In this document: positions 1-8,447 of the stretch, one piece after another
Position numbering within the stretch: the stretch's first letter is position 1
Layout: each line of letters begins with the position of its first letter
NCBI GenBank assembly: GCA_015521205.1
Contig: WAOQ01000046.1
Coordinates: forward strand, 1-33,715
Direction of reading: 5' to 3'
Length of the DNA: 33,715 nucleotides
Origin: Desulfurococcales archaeon
GTDB taxonomy: Archaea; Thermoproteota; Thermoprotei_A; Sulfolobales; Acidilobaceae
Translations under genes and position numbers: made by a program
The notes under the pieces: generated by a model
Databases searched by the model: none
Told to the model about the DNA's origin: nothing
What the model saw: the letters and a program-made list of their open reading frames with translations, nothing else

Positions 1-541
1 AGTAATTATCATATGAAATATAATAATTAGTATTTTCAATTAATTTATCACCTAAAAATAAAATTTCACTATCTACAGGTATGACTTTCGGTGACACATC
101 ATATACCATGATGGGATACGAGTATTGCACGCATGTTGAGCTAGTAAATAAATTCGAATTTTGTAAATTATCGATTGCAATAAAATATCCATTGTTCAGA
201 ACTATATACCGAGGCTCGCTTGTACTATTAATTTTTATGGCAATCGAGGCTCCAGGGAGGATAGTCTGGTTTAAACTCTCTTTTTGACCGTTTTCATACA
301 CTAATTCTTTGAGCTTTATCTCATATTCAGTGGGATTTGATACTACAATAATTGAATCGCTTATTTGTTCAGCTTTGACCGATGAAAGTTTTACTTCTTT
401 TATTTTTGAATCGAGATATGATGAGTAAATCTCAGTCTTTTCGTCGATATAACCGCTATAAATATATGTTAGATTTATCATTATGACAATCATTAATACT
501 GCACCTATCAATGAAGATATACCTGTTCTACTTCTATTCAT
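1..541 (-). CDS. Type IV pilin-like secreted protein, 3'-truncated by window edge
   Basis: Not in the ORF track because it runs off the left edge. The minus frame from ATG at 541 is open for 180 codons. The N-terminus MNRSRTGISSLIGAVLMIVI is a short basic stretch, a Gly, then a hydrophobic helix starting ISSLIG, which is the class III (prepilin) signal layout of archaeal pilins, with cleavage expected after the Gly of RTG. The rest of the visible protein is rich in beta-type, Asn/Ser-rich sequence (TYIYSGYIDEK, then several short strands), as in pilin or surface-adhesin heads. Processing would be by a PibD-type prepilin peptidase, and one is encoded at 20113-20853 in this window. The exact family cannot be told, and the 3' end is missing. 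The next gene on the right is divergent. Confidence 0.7.
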   Translation of the reverse strand, partial: MNRSRTGISSLIGAVLMIVIMINLTYIYSGYIDEKTEIYSSYLDSKIKEVKLSSVKAEQISDSIIVVSNPTEYEIKLKELVYENGQKESLNQTILPGASIAIKINSTSEPRYIVLNNGYFIAIDNLQNSNLFTSSTCVQYSYPIMVYDVSPKVIPVDSEILFLGDKLIENTNYYISYDNY

Positions 542-666
542 CCCACCACACCCGACAATCATCTTCTTGATTATGACTTAATTCGCACCAACTGTAAGTT
601 TATGTTAGATGGCGTGAATGTTGAAAAAGAGGCCCAGAGAGGAATATGATTAGTGGGGATGAATAG

Positions 667-1482
667 GTGGAAGTAAAGATTAAGCAAGACGCTTATGGTA
701 GCATAGTTGTTAATGGAATTCCTATACCCTATATTGAGATTCCATTGTTATCGTTTCATCTCAAAAAGATAGATGTTAGTATATCTATATCTTCTTCAAG
801 TCGTAAGCCTCATACTGATATTTTGGAAAACACTGCTCTCTTCTGTACTAGTAGTAAAAATTATCTACAAAATTTTATTCGAAAACTGAGTGACATTTTT
901 GATATACATATAACTTGGAGCATAATTAAGCCTGGAGATCTTCCAGATCTTGCTGTTATATCGGCAATCTTAACCGCGTCTCTCTCTTCTCTTCATTCAT
1001 ACTTTAATGAGCAAATAGAGTTAGAGGAGATGCTCGAAATAGTCGAGGCCGTAAATAATGATTTAGGGATCCCACGATGGTGGAGCCGAGTAATAGAAGC
1101 CTCTATTCTTTCTTCGCACGCCATAAAACCAACAATCTACAGGCATAAACATGATTATATCATAATCGACGACATTCCAATTCAAATAGAGGTTACAATG
1201 CCACAAGCTAAACTGTGCATTGAAATGCCCCCAATGAAGACTCCACGGGGAGAAACGAATGTTGATATAAGAACTAGCATAGCTCGTATGTACTCAACAG
1301 TAATGACCGAGTCTATTATTGGGAAATCGTTTGGAATCAAAGAATTAAACAAGGTAGATCATTTCGTGATGGACTACTTATATGAGCTACCGTGCCAACC
1401 AACCAGTAAAGATTGCAAATTCATACCCTCAGCACCCTTCACGTTCCAACAAATCTGCCTAAGGAAAGAGGTGAAAACATGA
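667..1482 (+). CDS. GHMP-kinase-like protein, degenerate; unknown function
   Basis: 271 residues from a GTG start. It stops in an ATGA overlap with isopentenyl phosphate kinase, so the two are surely co-transcribed. The layout resembles a mevalonate-kinase-type GHMP protein: beta-rich N-terminus, then helix-strand (residues 66-85), a short loop, a helix rich in small residues (AVISAILTASLSSLHSYF), then an LEEMLEIVEAV helix. The glycine-rich ATP loop PxxxGLGSSAA expected before that helix is replaced by KPGDLPDLAVIS. If the relationship is right, it has lost normal kinase chemistry. The C-terminus carries several Cys residues. I do not recognise a named family. Position at the head of an isoprenoid operon suggests a role in, or descent from, the mevalonate pathway. 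The start has no strong SD. Confidence 0.6.
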   Translation: MEVKIKQDAYGSIVVNGIPIPYIEIPLLSFHLKKIDVSISISSSSRKPHTDILENTALFCTSSKNYLQNFIRKLSDIFDIHITWSIIKPGDLPDLAVISAILTASLSSLHSYFNEQIELEEMLEIVEAVNNDLGIPRWWSRVIEASILSSHAIKPTIYRHKHDYIIIDDIPIQIEVTMPQAKLCIEMPPMKTPRGETNVDIRTSIARMYSTVMTESIIGKSFGIKELNKVDHFVMDYLYELPCQPTSKDCKFIPSAPFTFQQICLRKEVKT

Positions 1483-2234
1483 ACAAGATAATAGTAGCCA
1501 AGATAGGTGGAAGCGTTTTCAGCGACAAATCAAAACCATACAGCCTACGCGAAACTATAATACATAGGTTAAGTGAGATCTTCGGAAAAGTATCAAAAGA
1601 AAATACCCTTGCATTAGTTCTAGGAGGAGGAAGCCACGGGCACGCTATAGTTCAAGAACTTTTAGAGAAGCATGGAAAACTCGAAAACTGGCATGTACCC
1701 ATAATAAATAGGGTCATGGAAAAACTCGCGATGAAAATAGTTGGTCTAATGGAATACAACGATTTAAGACCACTCATAATACATCCCCATAGCACATGTT
1801 TCTTCGCAAAAAATTCCTATCAATGTAACTTTGAAGTCGCGGTACAAGCGGTAAAGAGGAAAATCCACATACTTTCCTATGGAGATGCTATAGTTTCGGA
1901 TAGAGGAGCATACATTCTATCAGGAGACGATATAACCGTCGAACTTGCATTAAAGCTAGGTATAGACAGGATATTTTACTTAAGCAATGTAGATGGTATC
2001 ATGGATCAGACAGGAAGAGTCATAAAAGAAACATCGCTCAATTATCTGCTCAATAATATTACTATAACAGGCTCTTCAGGAATAGATGTTACAGGCGGTA
2101 TGCGTAAAAAAGTTGAAAGCCTAACAAAACTAACCAAAGGAACCGAAGTCTGCATAGTTAACGGGTTAAAACCCGAAATCGTGCGGAGTGCATTACTGGG
2201 AACACGGTGCAAAGGCACACTAATACATGTATAG
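1479..2234 (+). CDS. ipk: Isopentenyl phosphate kinase
   Basis: Phosphorylates isopentenyl phosphate to isopentenyl diphosphate with ATP, the last kinase step of the archaeal variant mevalonate pathway. It is an amino-acid-kinase fold protein of 251 residues, the usual family length. Visible motifs: AKIGGSVFSDK at the N-terminus (phosphate-binding Lys and Gly-rich loop), LVLGGGSHGHAIV with the His typical of this kinase, ILSGDDITVELALKLG, FYLSNVDGIMD and GIDVTGGMRKKVE near the C-terminus. I use the ATG at 1479, seven bases after GAGGTG, rather than the longer ORF-track start at 1413, because it lies in an ATGA overlap with the upstream gene and begins directly with the family N-terminus. The next gene, IDI-2, uses its product. 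Confidence 0.95.
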   Translation: MNKIIVAKIGGSVFSDKSKPYSLRETIIHRLSEIFGKVSKENTLALVLGGGSHGHAIVQELLEKHGKLENWHVPIINRVMEKLAMKIVGLMEYNDLRPLIIHPHSTCFFAKNSYQCNFEVAVQAVKRKIHILSYGDAIVSDRGAYILSGDDITVELALKLGIDRIFYLSNVDGIMDQTGRVIKETSLNYLLNNITITGSSGIDVTGGMRKKVESLTKLTKGTEVCIVNGLKPEIVRSALLGTRCKGTLIHV

Positions 2235-2278
2235 CTGTAAGAAAGGCAAATCCTATATGACAGGAAAAGGTGGCGAAA

Positions 2279-3457
2279 ATGGAACAACCGATAAAAATTG
2301 ATTTGAAGGACAGGAAACTAGATCACATAAAAATTTGTAATGAACGAAATGTTGAAGCCTCGGCCACTACCCTTCTAGAAAACGTTATGATAGAGCATAT
2401 GGCATTACCTGAAAACGATCTCGATGACATCGACACAAGAGTGTATTTCCTAAACAAAAAGATAAACGCCCCATTGATGATAGCAGCCATGACTGGAGGG
2501 CATCCTACGGCAGCAAAGATCAATGAAGAGCTAGCAAAAATAGCCGAGAAATACACCATACCCATAGGAGTAGGCAGTCAAAGAGCGGCAATAGAACATC
2601 CTAGACTAGCTTGGACTTTCAAAGTAGTTCGAGAAAACGCACCCTCGGTCCCGGTTATTGCAAACTTAGGAGCTCCACAATTTTCTCGCGGTTATTCAGT
2701 GAAGGAGGCAGAAGAAGCCGTCCAGATGATAGAAGCAGACGCTCTAGCTGTTCACTTAAACCCTTTACAGGAAGCATTCCAGCTGGAAGGAGATAACTGG
2801 TATAAAGATGTTCTAGTAAAAATAAAAGAACTAAATGACAGCCTACCGGTACCAGTAATCCTGAAAGAAACCGGTACGGGGATCTCTTATACGGTTGCCC
2901 GTACATCCTATAATCTAGGAATCAAATATTTCGACGTTTCGGGTTTAGGAGGGACCAATTGGGGGAAAGTAGAAGCAATAAGAGCAACGCTAAAGGGTAT
3001 AAAGGAGGCTCCAATGCGTATAAACGGATTCGGCGATTTCTGGGGGATACCAACAGCGTTTTCGATATTATCAACACGGATAGCAGCGCCCGACTCCACG
3101 ATCATCGCAAGCGGAGGCATACGGAACGGTCTAGACATAGCTAGAAGCATTGCTCTCGGAGCAGATTTAGCGGCCATGGCTTTACCAATTCTCCGCATAT
3201 TACTACACCGTGGAAGAAGCGGTTTAGAATCCTTTCTGGAACAACTATTCTACCAGATAAAAGTTGCTGTTTATCTTTCTGGTTCGAGGAACATCGATCA
3301 ACTAAAATGCAGTCCCAATATACTCCTATCAGGAGAACTTTTAGGACTTCTGAAACAACTATTACATCAAGTTAAACCAGACGCTGATATTATAACCAGT
3401 CTAACCCTCATAAAGTGTGTGAATAAACTGGAGGTGCCCAATGGATGGAGACTATGA
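2279..3457 (+). CDS. fni: Isopentenyl-diphosphate delta-isomerase, type 2 (FMN)
   Basis: Interconverts isopentenyl and dimethylallyl diphosphate using reduced FMN in a TIM barrel. The protein shows RKLDHIKIC at the N-terminus, APLMIAAMTGGHP, GVGSQRAAIEHP, VIANLGAPQF, the HLNPLQEAFQLEGD substrate segment, ILKETGTGIS, GLGGTNW and the FMN-phosphate-binding IASGGIRNGLDIARSIALGAD. All are type 2 hallmarks. The ORF track begins at a GTG at 2270; I prefer ATG 2279, which has AGGTGG five bases ahead. Either gives about 392-395 residues. It overlaps the GGPP synthase start by 13 bases, so the two are translated as an operon unit. Confidence 0.95.
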   Translation: MEQPIKIDLKDRKLDHIKICNERNVEASATTLLENVMIEHMALPENDLDDIDTRVYFLNKKINAPLMIAAMTGGHPTAAKINEELAKIAEKYTIPIGVGSQRAAIEHPRLAWTFKVVRENAPSVPVIANLGAPQFSRGYSVKEAEEAVQMIEADALAVHLNPLQEAFQLEGDNWYKDVLVKIKELNDSLPVPVILKETGTGISYTVARTSYNLGIKYFDVSGLGGTNWGKVEAIRATLKGIKEAPMRINGFGDFWGIPTAFSILSTRIAAPDSTIIASGGIRNGLDIARSIALGADLAAMALPILRILLHRGRSGLESFLEQLFYQIKVAVYLSGSRNIDQLKCSPNILLSGELLGLLKQLLHQVKPDADIITSLTLIKCVNKLEVPNGWRL

Positions 3458-4452
3458 AACAGTTCTTGGACAAGTACAGAAACTTAATAGATCAAGAGCT
3501 AGATCAAATTGTTTCAGGAAAACCACCTATTCTTTACAACGCGGCAAGATGGCTCTTACTAGCCGGCGGCAAACGCATACGACCAGCATTAGCTCTAACA
3601 CTCGCCCATATGATATTAGGTCAGGAAGGAGAAAAGAATGTATTACCCTACGCCTTAGCGGTAGAACTAATACACAACTTCACCCTTATCCATGATGACA
3701 TCATAGACGAAGACGAGTACCGGAGAGGAGTTCCCACTGTACATGTAAAATATGGGAGAAACATGGCTATATTGGCCGGCGATCTCCTCTTCTCCCTCTC
3801 TTTCGAGAAACCTTTATCGGAAACAATGAAAAATAGGACAGATCCTGCCCGTGCTGTAAGAGCTATGCATATAATTGCGAGGGCTACACGCATATTGGCA
3901 GAAGGGCAAACCTTAGACATATCATTCGAGAAAACATGGGATGTTAACCTGCAAGAATATCTTAAGATGATCTACATGAAAACAGGTGCACTAATAGAGG
4001 CTGCCCTGGGCGCTGCAGCGGTTATCACCGGTCTTCAAGAAAAACACATTGAAAACGCCATGCTTTACGGTAGGAATGTGGGTGTTGCCTTCCAAATCCG
4101 CGATGACATACTTGGAACATTCGGTGATCCTGCGAAAACCGGGAAACCGGTTTACAACGATCTGAGAAAAGCGAAAAAGACGGTACTTGTAATTTATGCT
4201 ATTAACAATTTAGAAGGGGAAGAGAGAAACGAACTAATAGAAATACTTGAAAGCAAAACTGATGATCTCCAAAAACTCAAGAAAGCCGCAGAACTTATTC
4301 GCTCCTCCGGAGCATTGGAATATGCTGAGAAACTTGCTGAGCATTATGTACAAGAAGCTGTTGAGGCTATCAAAAAGATACCAGCTCAAAAAGAGGAAGC
4401 TCGGAAAGCTCTAGTAGAGTTTGCATGGTTTACCGTTAAGAGGGATAAATAG
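3445..4452 (+). CDS. Geranylgeranyl / short-chain isoprenyl diphosphate synthase
   Basis: Head-to-tail condensation of IPP with allylic diphosphates to make the C20 (possibly C25) chain of archaeal ether lipids. It is an all-alpha trans-prenyltransferase of 335 residues. The first Asp-rich motif is HDDIIDEDEYRRGVP and the second is QIRDDILGTFGD, followed by the KTGKPVYNDLRKAKKT basic segment. GGKRIRPAL near residue 40 binds the diphosphate of IPP. ATG 3445 has GAGGTG eight bases upstream; an alternative in-frame ATG lies at 3454. Product chain length is set by bulky residues just before the first Asp motif, and I cannot read it with certainty from sequence alone. Confidence 0.95.
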   Translation: METMKQFLDKYRNLIDQELDQIVSGKPPILYNAARWLLLAGGKRIRPALALTLAHMILGQEGEKNVLPYALAVELIHNFTLIHDDIIDEDEYRRGVPTVHVKYGRNMAILAGDLLFSLSFEKPLSETMKNRTDPARAVRAMHIIARATRILAEGQTLDISFEKTWDVNLQEYLKMIYMKTGALIEAALGAAAVITGLQEKHIENAMLYGRNVGVAFQIRDDILGTFGDPAKTGKPVYNDLRKAKKTVLVIYAINNLEGEERNELIEILESKTDDLQKLKKAAELIRSSGALEYAEKLAEHYVQEAVEAIKKIPAQKEEARKALVEFAWFTVKRDK

Positions 4453-4943
4453 TGGAAGAAATGGCCAATCCTTACTCATTCCCTCTTCTTTACGTTGAAA
4501 CAAGTAGTGTGGGCGAATTCTGGGTCTGCGGAAACATTTTCACGGCGAAAAAACTTACTGGCTTATGTAAGCCGTTCAAGCAAGCATTATACGAGGAAGC
4601 CCTTACTGAGGTTATCAATCTACAAGAAGGAAGAATACTAAAAACGTTCTGCGTTTTACTCCCTGATAGAGAAAAGGCACTCTACCTTAGGAAGGGTACC
4701 AGGGTTTCTTTGATTGATGTCAAAGGAAAAAAGACGGTTATCAGTGTTAGGGAAGGCGAACCCGTAAACCCTAAAACAATAATAGCACACACGATAACCA
4801 CGTCTGGTTCGTCGAGAACGATTAGAGCGGGGACTTATGGTATTGTTGTCTTCATAGGAGTGGTAAGCCACAAAAACCCAGAACACTACCTTGTGGCTAT
4901 AGCTGGTGAAGAGGATGTCAAAATACTCGAGAGAGGAGATTGA
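4452..4943 (+). CDS. DUF2118-like archaeal protein with biotinyl/lipoyl-like beta fold
   Basis: 163 residues from a GTG that shares one base with the stop of the GGPP synthase; an alternative start is ATG at 4461. The C-terminal half reads like a biotinyl/lipoyl-type beta sandwich: VREGEPVNPKTIIAHTITTSGSSRTIRAGTYGIVVFIG, matching the pattern V-x-GE-x-V then G-x-V-V seen in the DUF2118 family of archaeal proteins. There is no MKM-type lysine motif, so covalent biotin or lipoate attachment is not expected. The function of the family is unknown to me. It sits between lipid synthesis and glutamyl-tRNA synthetase in a tight operon and overlaps gltX by 29 bases. Confidence 0.6.
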   Translation: MEEMANPYSFPLLYVETSSVGEFWVCGNIFTAKKLTGLCKPFKQALYEEALTEVINLQEGRILKTFCVLLPDREKALYLRKGTRVSLIDVKGKKTVISVREGEPVNPKTIIAHTITTSGSSRTIRAGTYGIVVFIGVVSHKNPEHYLVAIAGEEDVKILERGD

Positions 4944-6630
4944 GCGGATAACATGGGCCTATGCGTTAAAAAATGCCCTAGATCACGACGGAAAGGCTCA
5001 AGTAAAAAGCGTTATTTCAAAGCTTATAGCTGAGAAGAAAGAATTGAAGGCATATATCCGAGAGATCATACCAATAATCAGACAAGTTGTAGAGCAGGTA
5101 AACAATCTAAGCATAGAGGAACAAGAAAGAATGTTTGAATCCTACGCAGAATTGGTGAAAGAAAAAGAGAAACAAGGCAAAAAAACACTACCACCACTCC
5201 CAGGCGCAGAGCCAGGGAAGGTAAAAACAAGGTTTGCGCCGAACCCCGACTTTGTAATACACCTAGGAAATGCGCGGCCTGCTATACTCAGTCACGAATA
5301 TGCACGCATGTACAAAGGGAAATTTATTCTTCGATTCGAAGATACTGACCCCAGAACGAAGTCTCCACTTGGAGACGTGTACTCTTTGATTAAAGAAGAC
5401 TTGAACTGGCTAGGAATTGATTGGGATGAAGAATATATTCAGTCAAAGCGCTTGCCGATATATTACGAGATAGCAAGGAAGTTGATACGGAAAGGAGGAG
5501 CCTACATAGACACGTGTCCCAGAGAAGTTTCTAGAGAACTAATAGTAAAAGGCAGGGCATGCCCCACAAGGGATAATCCTATAGAATGGCATCTAGAACA
5601 ATTCGAGAAAATGGTTGAAGGAGAATATGGAGAGGGAGAAGCAGTATTACGAGTTAAAACTGACCTCTCTCATCCCGACCTAAGCGTACGAGATTGGGTA
5701 GCTATAAGAATAATCGATACCACAAAATATCCCCATCCTATAGTGGGTAGCAAATACTTTGCCTGGCCTACCTATAATTTTGCAGTATCAATAGATGATT
5801 ATATGATGGGTGTAACACACATACTGCGTGGAAAGGAACATCAACAAAACACACTCAAACAAATGTACCTTTTCGATCATCTAGAATGGAAGTATCCCAT
5901 AGCTATACATTTTGGTAGGTTGCATCTTGAGGACTTCATAATGAGCAAATCACTAATCCGTAAGCTGTTATCTGAGAATCCAGATAAGTTCTGGGGATAC
6001 GATGATCCCAGATTCGGCACTATACGGGGGCTACGTAGAAGGGGTATACTACCAGAGGCTATTCGCCAGCTAATACTCGAAGTCGGCATAAAGGGAACTG
6101 ATTCTAGGGTAAGCTTCTCGAATCTAGCAGCAATAAACAGGAAACTCCTTGATGAGAAAGCTCACAGAATAATGTTCGTTAGCAATCCCTTGAAAGTTCA
6201 GGTAACCGGCTTTGACGAGATTATAGCAAAAATCCCAGTACACCCGTCCATTAAGGTACACAGGGTATACAAAGTGAGAAGCGGTTCCGAGATATGGATT
6301 AACAAGGATGATCTAGGGCACAAACAGCTCAGATTAATAGGGCTTGGGAACTTTGAAGTCGATGGAAAACGCTTGACATTTATAGGAAACGATGTCTCCT
6401 ACGCAAAGAAAAATAAGCTGCCCATAATTCAGTGGGTTCCAGCCGAGTCTAGCGTGGAAACCCGGGTGTATAAGCCTATAGGGCTCGAGTTTGAGGTGGA
6501 AGAGGGACTGGCAGAGCCTGGGCTCCTAGAGTATAAGCCTGGCGACCAATTACAATTTATAAGATACGGGTTCATCAGAATCGATACCTTGGAAAAACCA
6601 CGGGTAAACGTGGTGTTTTCCCATGAATAA
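4915..6630 (+). CDS. gltX: Glutamyl-tRNA synthetase (archaeal, GlnRS-type)
   Basis: Charges tRNA-Glu, and in archaea usually also tRNA-Gln before amidation. An archaeal N-terminal helical extension of about 100 residues precedes the class I catalytic core. The HIGH-equivalent is RFAPNPDFVIHLGNAR and the KMSKS-equivalent is LEDFIMSKS. LRFEDTDPRTKSP and DYMMGVTHILRGKEH are family-typical, and the C-terminal part is the beta-barrel anticodon region of the archaeal/eukaryotic type. ORF-track start is GTG 4906; I use ATG 4915, with GGTG six bases upstream. The gene overlaps both neighbours, consistent with one transcript from 667 onward. Confidence 0.96.
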   Translation: MSKYSREEIERITWAYALKNALDHDGKAQVKSVISKLIAEKKELKAYIREIIPIIRQVVEQVNNLSIEEQERMFESYAELVKEKEKQGKKTLPPLPGAEPGKVKTRFAPNPDFVIHLGNARPAILSHEYARMYKGKFILRFEDTDPRTKSPLGDVYSLIKEDLNWLGIDWDEEYIQSKRLPIYYEIARKLIRKGGAYIDTCPREVSRELIVKGRACPTRDNPIEWHLEQFEKMVEGEYGEGEAVLRVKTDLSHPDLSVRDWVAIRIIDTTKYPHPIVGSKYFAWPTYNFAVSIDDYMMGVTHILRGKEHQQNTLKQMYLFDHLEWKYPIAIHFGRLHLEDFIMSKSLIRKLLSENPDKFWGYDDPRFGTIRGLRRRGILPEAIRQLILEVGIKGTDSRVSFSNLAAINRKLLDEKAHRIMFVSNPLKVQVTGFDEIIAKIPVHPSIKVHRVYKVRSGSEIWINKDDLGHKQLRLIGLGNFEVDGKRLTFIGNDVSYAKKNKLPIIQWVPAESSVETRVYKPIGLEFEVEEGLAEPGLLEYKPGDQLQFIRYGFIRIDTLEKPRVNVVFSHE

Positions 6631-7078
6631 AAATGAAGATGAAGGAGAAGGAAGGTTTTGTTTGGAAAAAAATATAAAAAACACCATAGCTATTATTGAA
6701 CTTTTATTAGCAGCTGTCTTAGCAGCTACAATTCTAATTGCCACATTTAAGATAGCACTAGACCTTAAAGATCTTATCTCGGCATCCTATTTTGAAAAAA
6801 CCGTCTTCCTCCATATACTTGACTCTATTTTATTGACAATATTAGCCATAGATCTAATGCGAACACTGGTAACTGCTGTTATAAGAAAACAAATGCCTAT
6901 CTCCATAGTTGTAGAGGTAGCAATACTAGCATTGCTCAGGGAGTTAATAGCAATTGAAATCAAGAACCCGTCTAATGCCAGGATATTAACGTTTGGTATG
7001 GTTCTCGCATTACTGGTTGTCGCCTGGATCGGGATAAACTGGTTTAGGATAAAAGTTATGGAACAAAAATCAGTTTAA
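6623..7078 (+). CDS. PsiE-family four-helix membrane protein
   Basis: A 151-residue membrane protein with four predicted helices, roughly residues 15-38, 55-77, 83-100 and 121-143. The segment LHILDSILLTILAIDLMRTLV followed by VVEVAILALLRELIAIEI matches the PsiE pattern (an acidic D-x-x-L-x-x-I-x-x-x-E/D-L-x-R-x-L helix and the IxE-AxxALxRExI helix). PsiE is known as phosphate-starvation inducible in Escherichia coli, with no biochemical role established. The ATG at 6623 overlaps the end of gltX; an in-frame TTG at 6662 after a purine-rich SD-like run is an alternative start. The stop codon at 7076-7078 directly abuts the CCA end of the convergent tRNA-Ser. Confidence 0.7.
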   Translation: MNKNEDEGEGRFCLEKNIKNTIAIIELLLAAVLAATILIATFKIALDLKDLISASYFEKTVFLHILDSILLTILAIDLMRTLVTAVIRKQMPISIVVEVAILALLRELIAIEIKNPSNARILTFGMVLALLVVAWIGINWFRIKVMEQKSV

Positions 7079-7165
7079 TGGCGCCGGGGGCGGGATTCGA
7101 ACCCGCGCGGGCTTCTGCCCACTGGCTCTCCAGGCCAGCCCCTTAAACCGCTCGGGCACCCCGGC
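7079..7165 (-). tRNA. tRNA-Ser(GGA), CCA encoded
   Basis: Full class II cloverleaf on the minus strand. Acceptor stem GCCGGGG pairs with CCCCGGC, the discriminator is G, and CCA is encoded (7079-7081). The anticodon stem CTGGC/GCCAG encloses loop CTGGAGA, giving anticodon GGA, which reads UCC and UCU. The long variable arm has a GGGC/GCCC stem with AGAA loop, as expected for serine, and the T arm is GCGGG-TTCGAAT-CCCGC. No intron is visible. A TATA-like AATATAAC (plus-strand reading) at 7201-7208 is placed to start transcription about 12 bases before the mature 5' end. Confidence 0.97.
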
Positions 7166-7200
7166 AATGCTAGAGGTTTCTCCCAACTATTGATTGTTTC

Positions 7201-7208
7201 AATATAAC
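7201..7208 (-). promoter_or_regulatory. Candidate TATA box for tRNA-Ser
   Basis: The minus strand reads GTTATATT, an archaeal box-A-like sequence centred about 39 bases ahead of the mature tRNA 5' end at 7165. Box A normally lies about 26 bases before the transcription start, so a short 5' leader removed by RNase P would be expected. Prediction from position and AT content only. Confidence 0.4.
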
Positions 7209-7240
7209 GTTTTAAGAGCTTACGCCGGGGGCTTCATTGT

Positions 7241-8320
7241 TTACATACCGTTTTTACTCTTTTTCTTCCAAAGACTAGGATAAACCCCGGGTTCCATAAT
7301 GACTCTCTTAGTCTTTGCCACTAACCCACGCTCCATATCTCTTATTTGTTCAGCATCGACCAACGCCTGTGCCAAGGCTACAAGTTCTCCCTTGAGTGTA
7401 AAAATAGCCACTGTGTCACCTTTCTTTATATCTGACTCTACCATAACAACACCTGGTACAGCGAGATCTGCACCATGGGCTATCGCATCGACCGCCGAAT
7501 CTCTCACCACTATCTTTGGAATATGGCAGGTCGAGAATTCTACTGGTAAGATGATTTTTCTCAGTAAATCTTCTCGTCCCTCGACCTTATACATGTATAG
7601 AGCTTCATTTACTTCTTGTAATCTGTAAAGGCTCTTTCTCTCAGTAAAAGGGCCGGTACGTATTCTACGTAATTCCCTCATATGTGCCCCGACTCCAAGG
7701 AGTATCCCGGCGTCATGGCATATTTTCCTCATATATGTTCCTGCCTCACTATCTATGAGAAGTAATGCGTATCTGCCAGTGTATTCTAGCAATTCTATCT
7801 TGTTTACTGTTTTCACACGGACGGTTCGTTTAACGGAGCTTCGAAGCGGTGGTCTTTGATAGATCCGTCCTTCGAGAAGCTTCAATGTCTCTCTTAATTT
7901 ATTTTCATCTACTTTCGCATGTAATTGCATTACACAAACATACGTCTTTGATGAGTGTATTATGTTGCCAATCACTTTGGTTGCTCGTTCCAAAGCCACG
8001 GGCAGGACTCCGGTGACTTTTGGGTATCCCCGCGGCGTACCCGGTCTATGCCTGGGTTATCGCCGCTCTAGGGTTCCCCCGTGTCCTGCCCGTTTGAGGT
8101 TGAACATCCTCTTTATCCATGCAACTACCTCATGACTGGTTGGGCCGGGAGGTTTGTCTAGGTTGATCACTCCCAAACGAATATGTTCGTCTAGTGATCG
8201 TTTTACTGGTATTTTCCCATAACTGTAATCGGTTTCTTCGTCTTTGATTTTTATCCACTCAGGCCTTCTTTCACAGAAATTCCTTACCGATTCGATGAAC
8301 TGCAAACCTGGCTCTTGCAT
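7241..8320 (-). CDS. cbf5: Pseudouridine synthase Cbf5, interrupted by a 42-base archaeal intron
   Basis: Catalytic subunit of the H/ACA ribonucleoprotein, making pseudouridine in rRNA and tRNA. The ORF track shows two pieces (90 and 252 residues) in different frames. Removing 8026-8067 joins exon 1 (8320-8068) to exon 2 (8025-7241) in one frame of 345 residues, the usual archaeal Cbf5 length. Exon 1 carries the Cbf5 N-terminal segment and [17 protein letters not shown]; the junction restores [18 protein letters not shown], the TruB catalytic motif; exon 2 carries [20 protein letters not shown] and a C-terminal PUA domain. Without splicing the product ends GGTLERR-stop and lacks its catalytic Asp. 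I use ATG 8320, six bases after GAGGTG, not the GTG at 8329 that lies inside that SD. It closes the secY-L14e cluster. Confidence 0.93.
8026..8067 (-). other. Archaeal bulge-helix-bulge intron in cbf5
   Basis: A 42-base intron with an internal helix GCGGCG/CGCCGC and an inner ACCC/GGGT pairing. Exon bases CCCT just before the 5' site can pair with intron GGGG just before the 3' site, forming the 4-bp central helix flanked by 3-base bulges AGA and ATA. Cutting each bulge after its second base gives CTA-G|AC-CCA, that is Leu-Asp-Pro. The cleavage point is ambiguous by one base (A), but the spliced product is the same. Introns at cbf5 processed by the tRNA splicing endonuclease are established in crenarchaea (Aeropyrum, Sulfolobus). 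The outer exon helix is weak here, so this is a relaxed motif. Confidence 0.9.
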
Positions 8321-8447
8321 TGAGTACACCTCACAACCGCCTAAATTCCCGGTTATCGAGTGTTCAGTTAGGACACATAAGAATTTAGATCCAAATACAA
8401 CGGGGATTGCGGATGAGCCTCTTGTTAGGGATAGGACGGTTAGGGTC

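Noticed and set aside
2655-2906. ORF-track frames opposite IDI-2, SecY, GlmS, SucD and other genes
   Set aside because: They are shadows of well-supported genes, with no family features and no SD.
8330-8447. RNA gene in the gap between L14e and cbf5
   Set aside because: No inverted repeats or box motifs of note on either strand.
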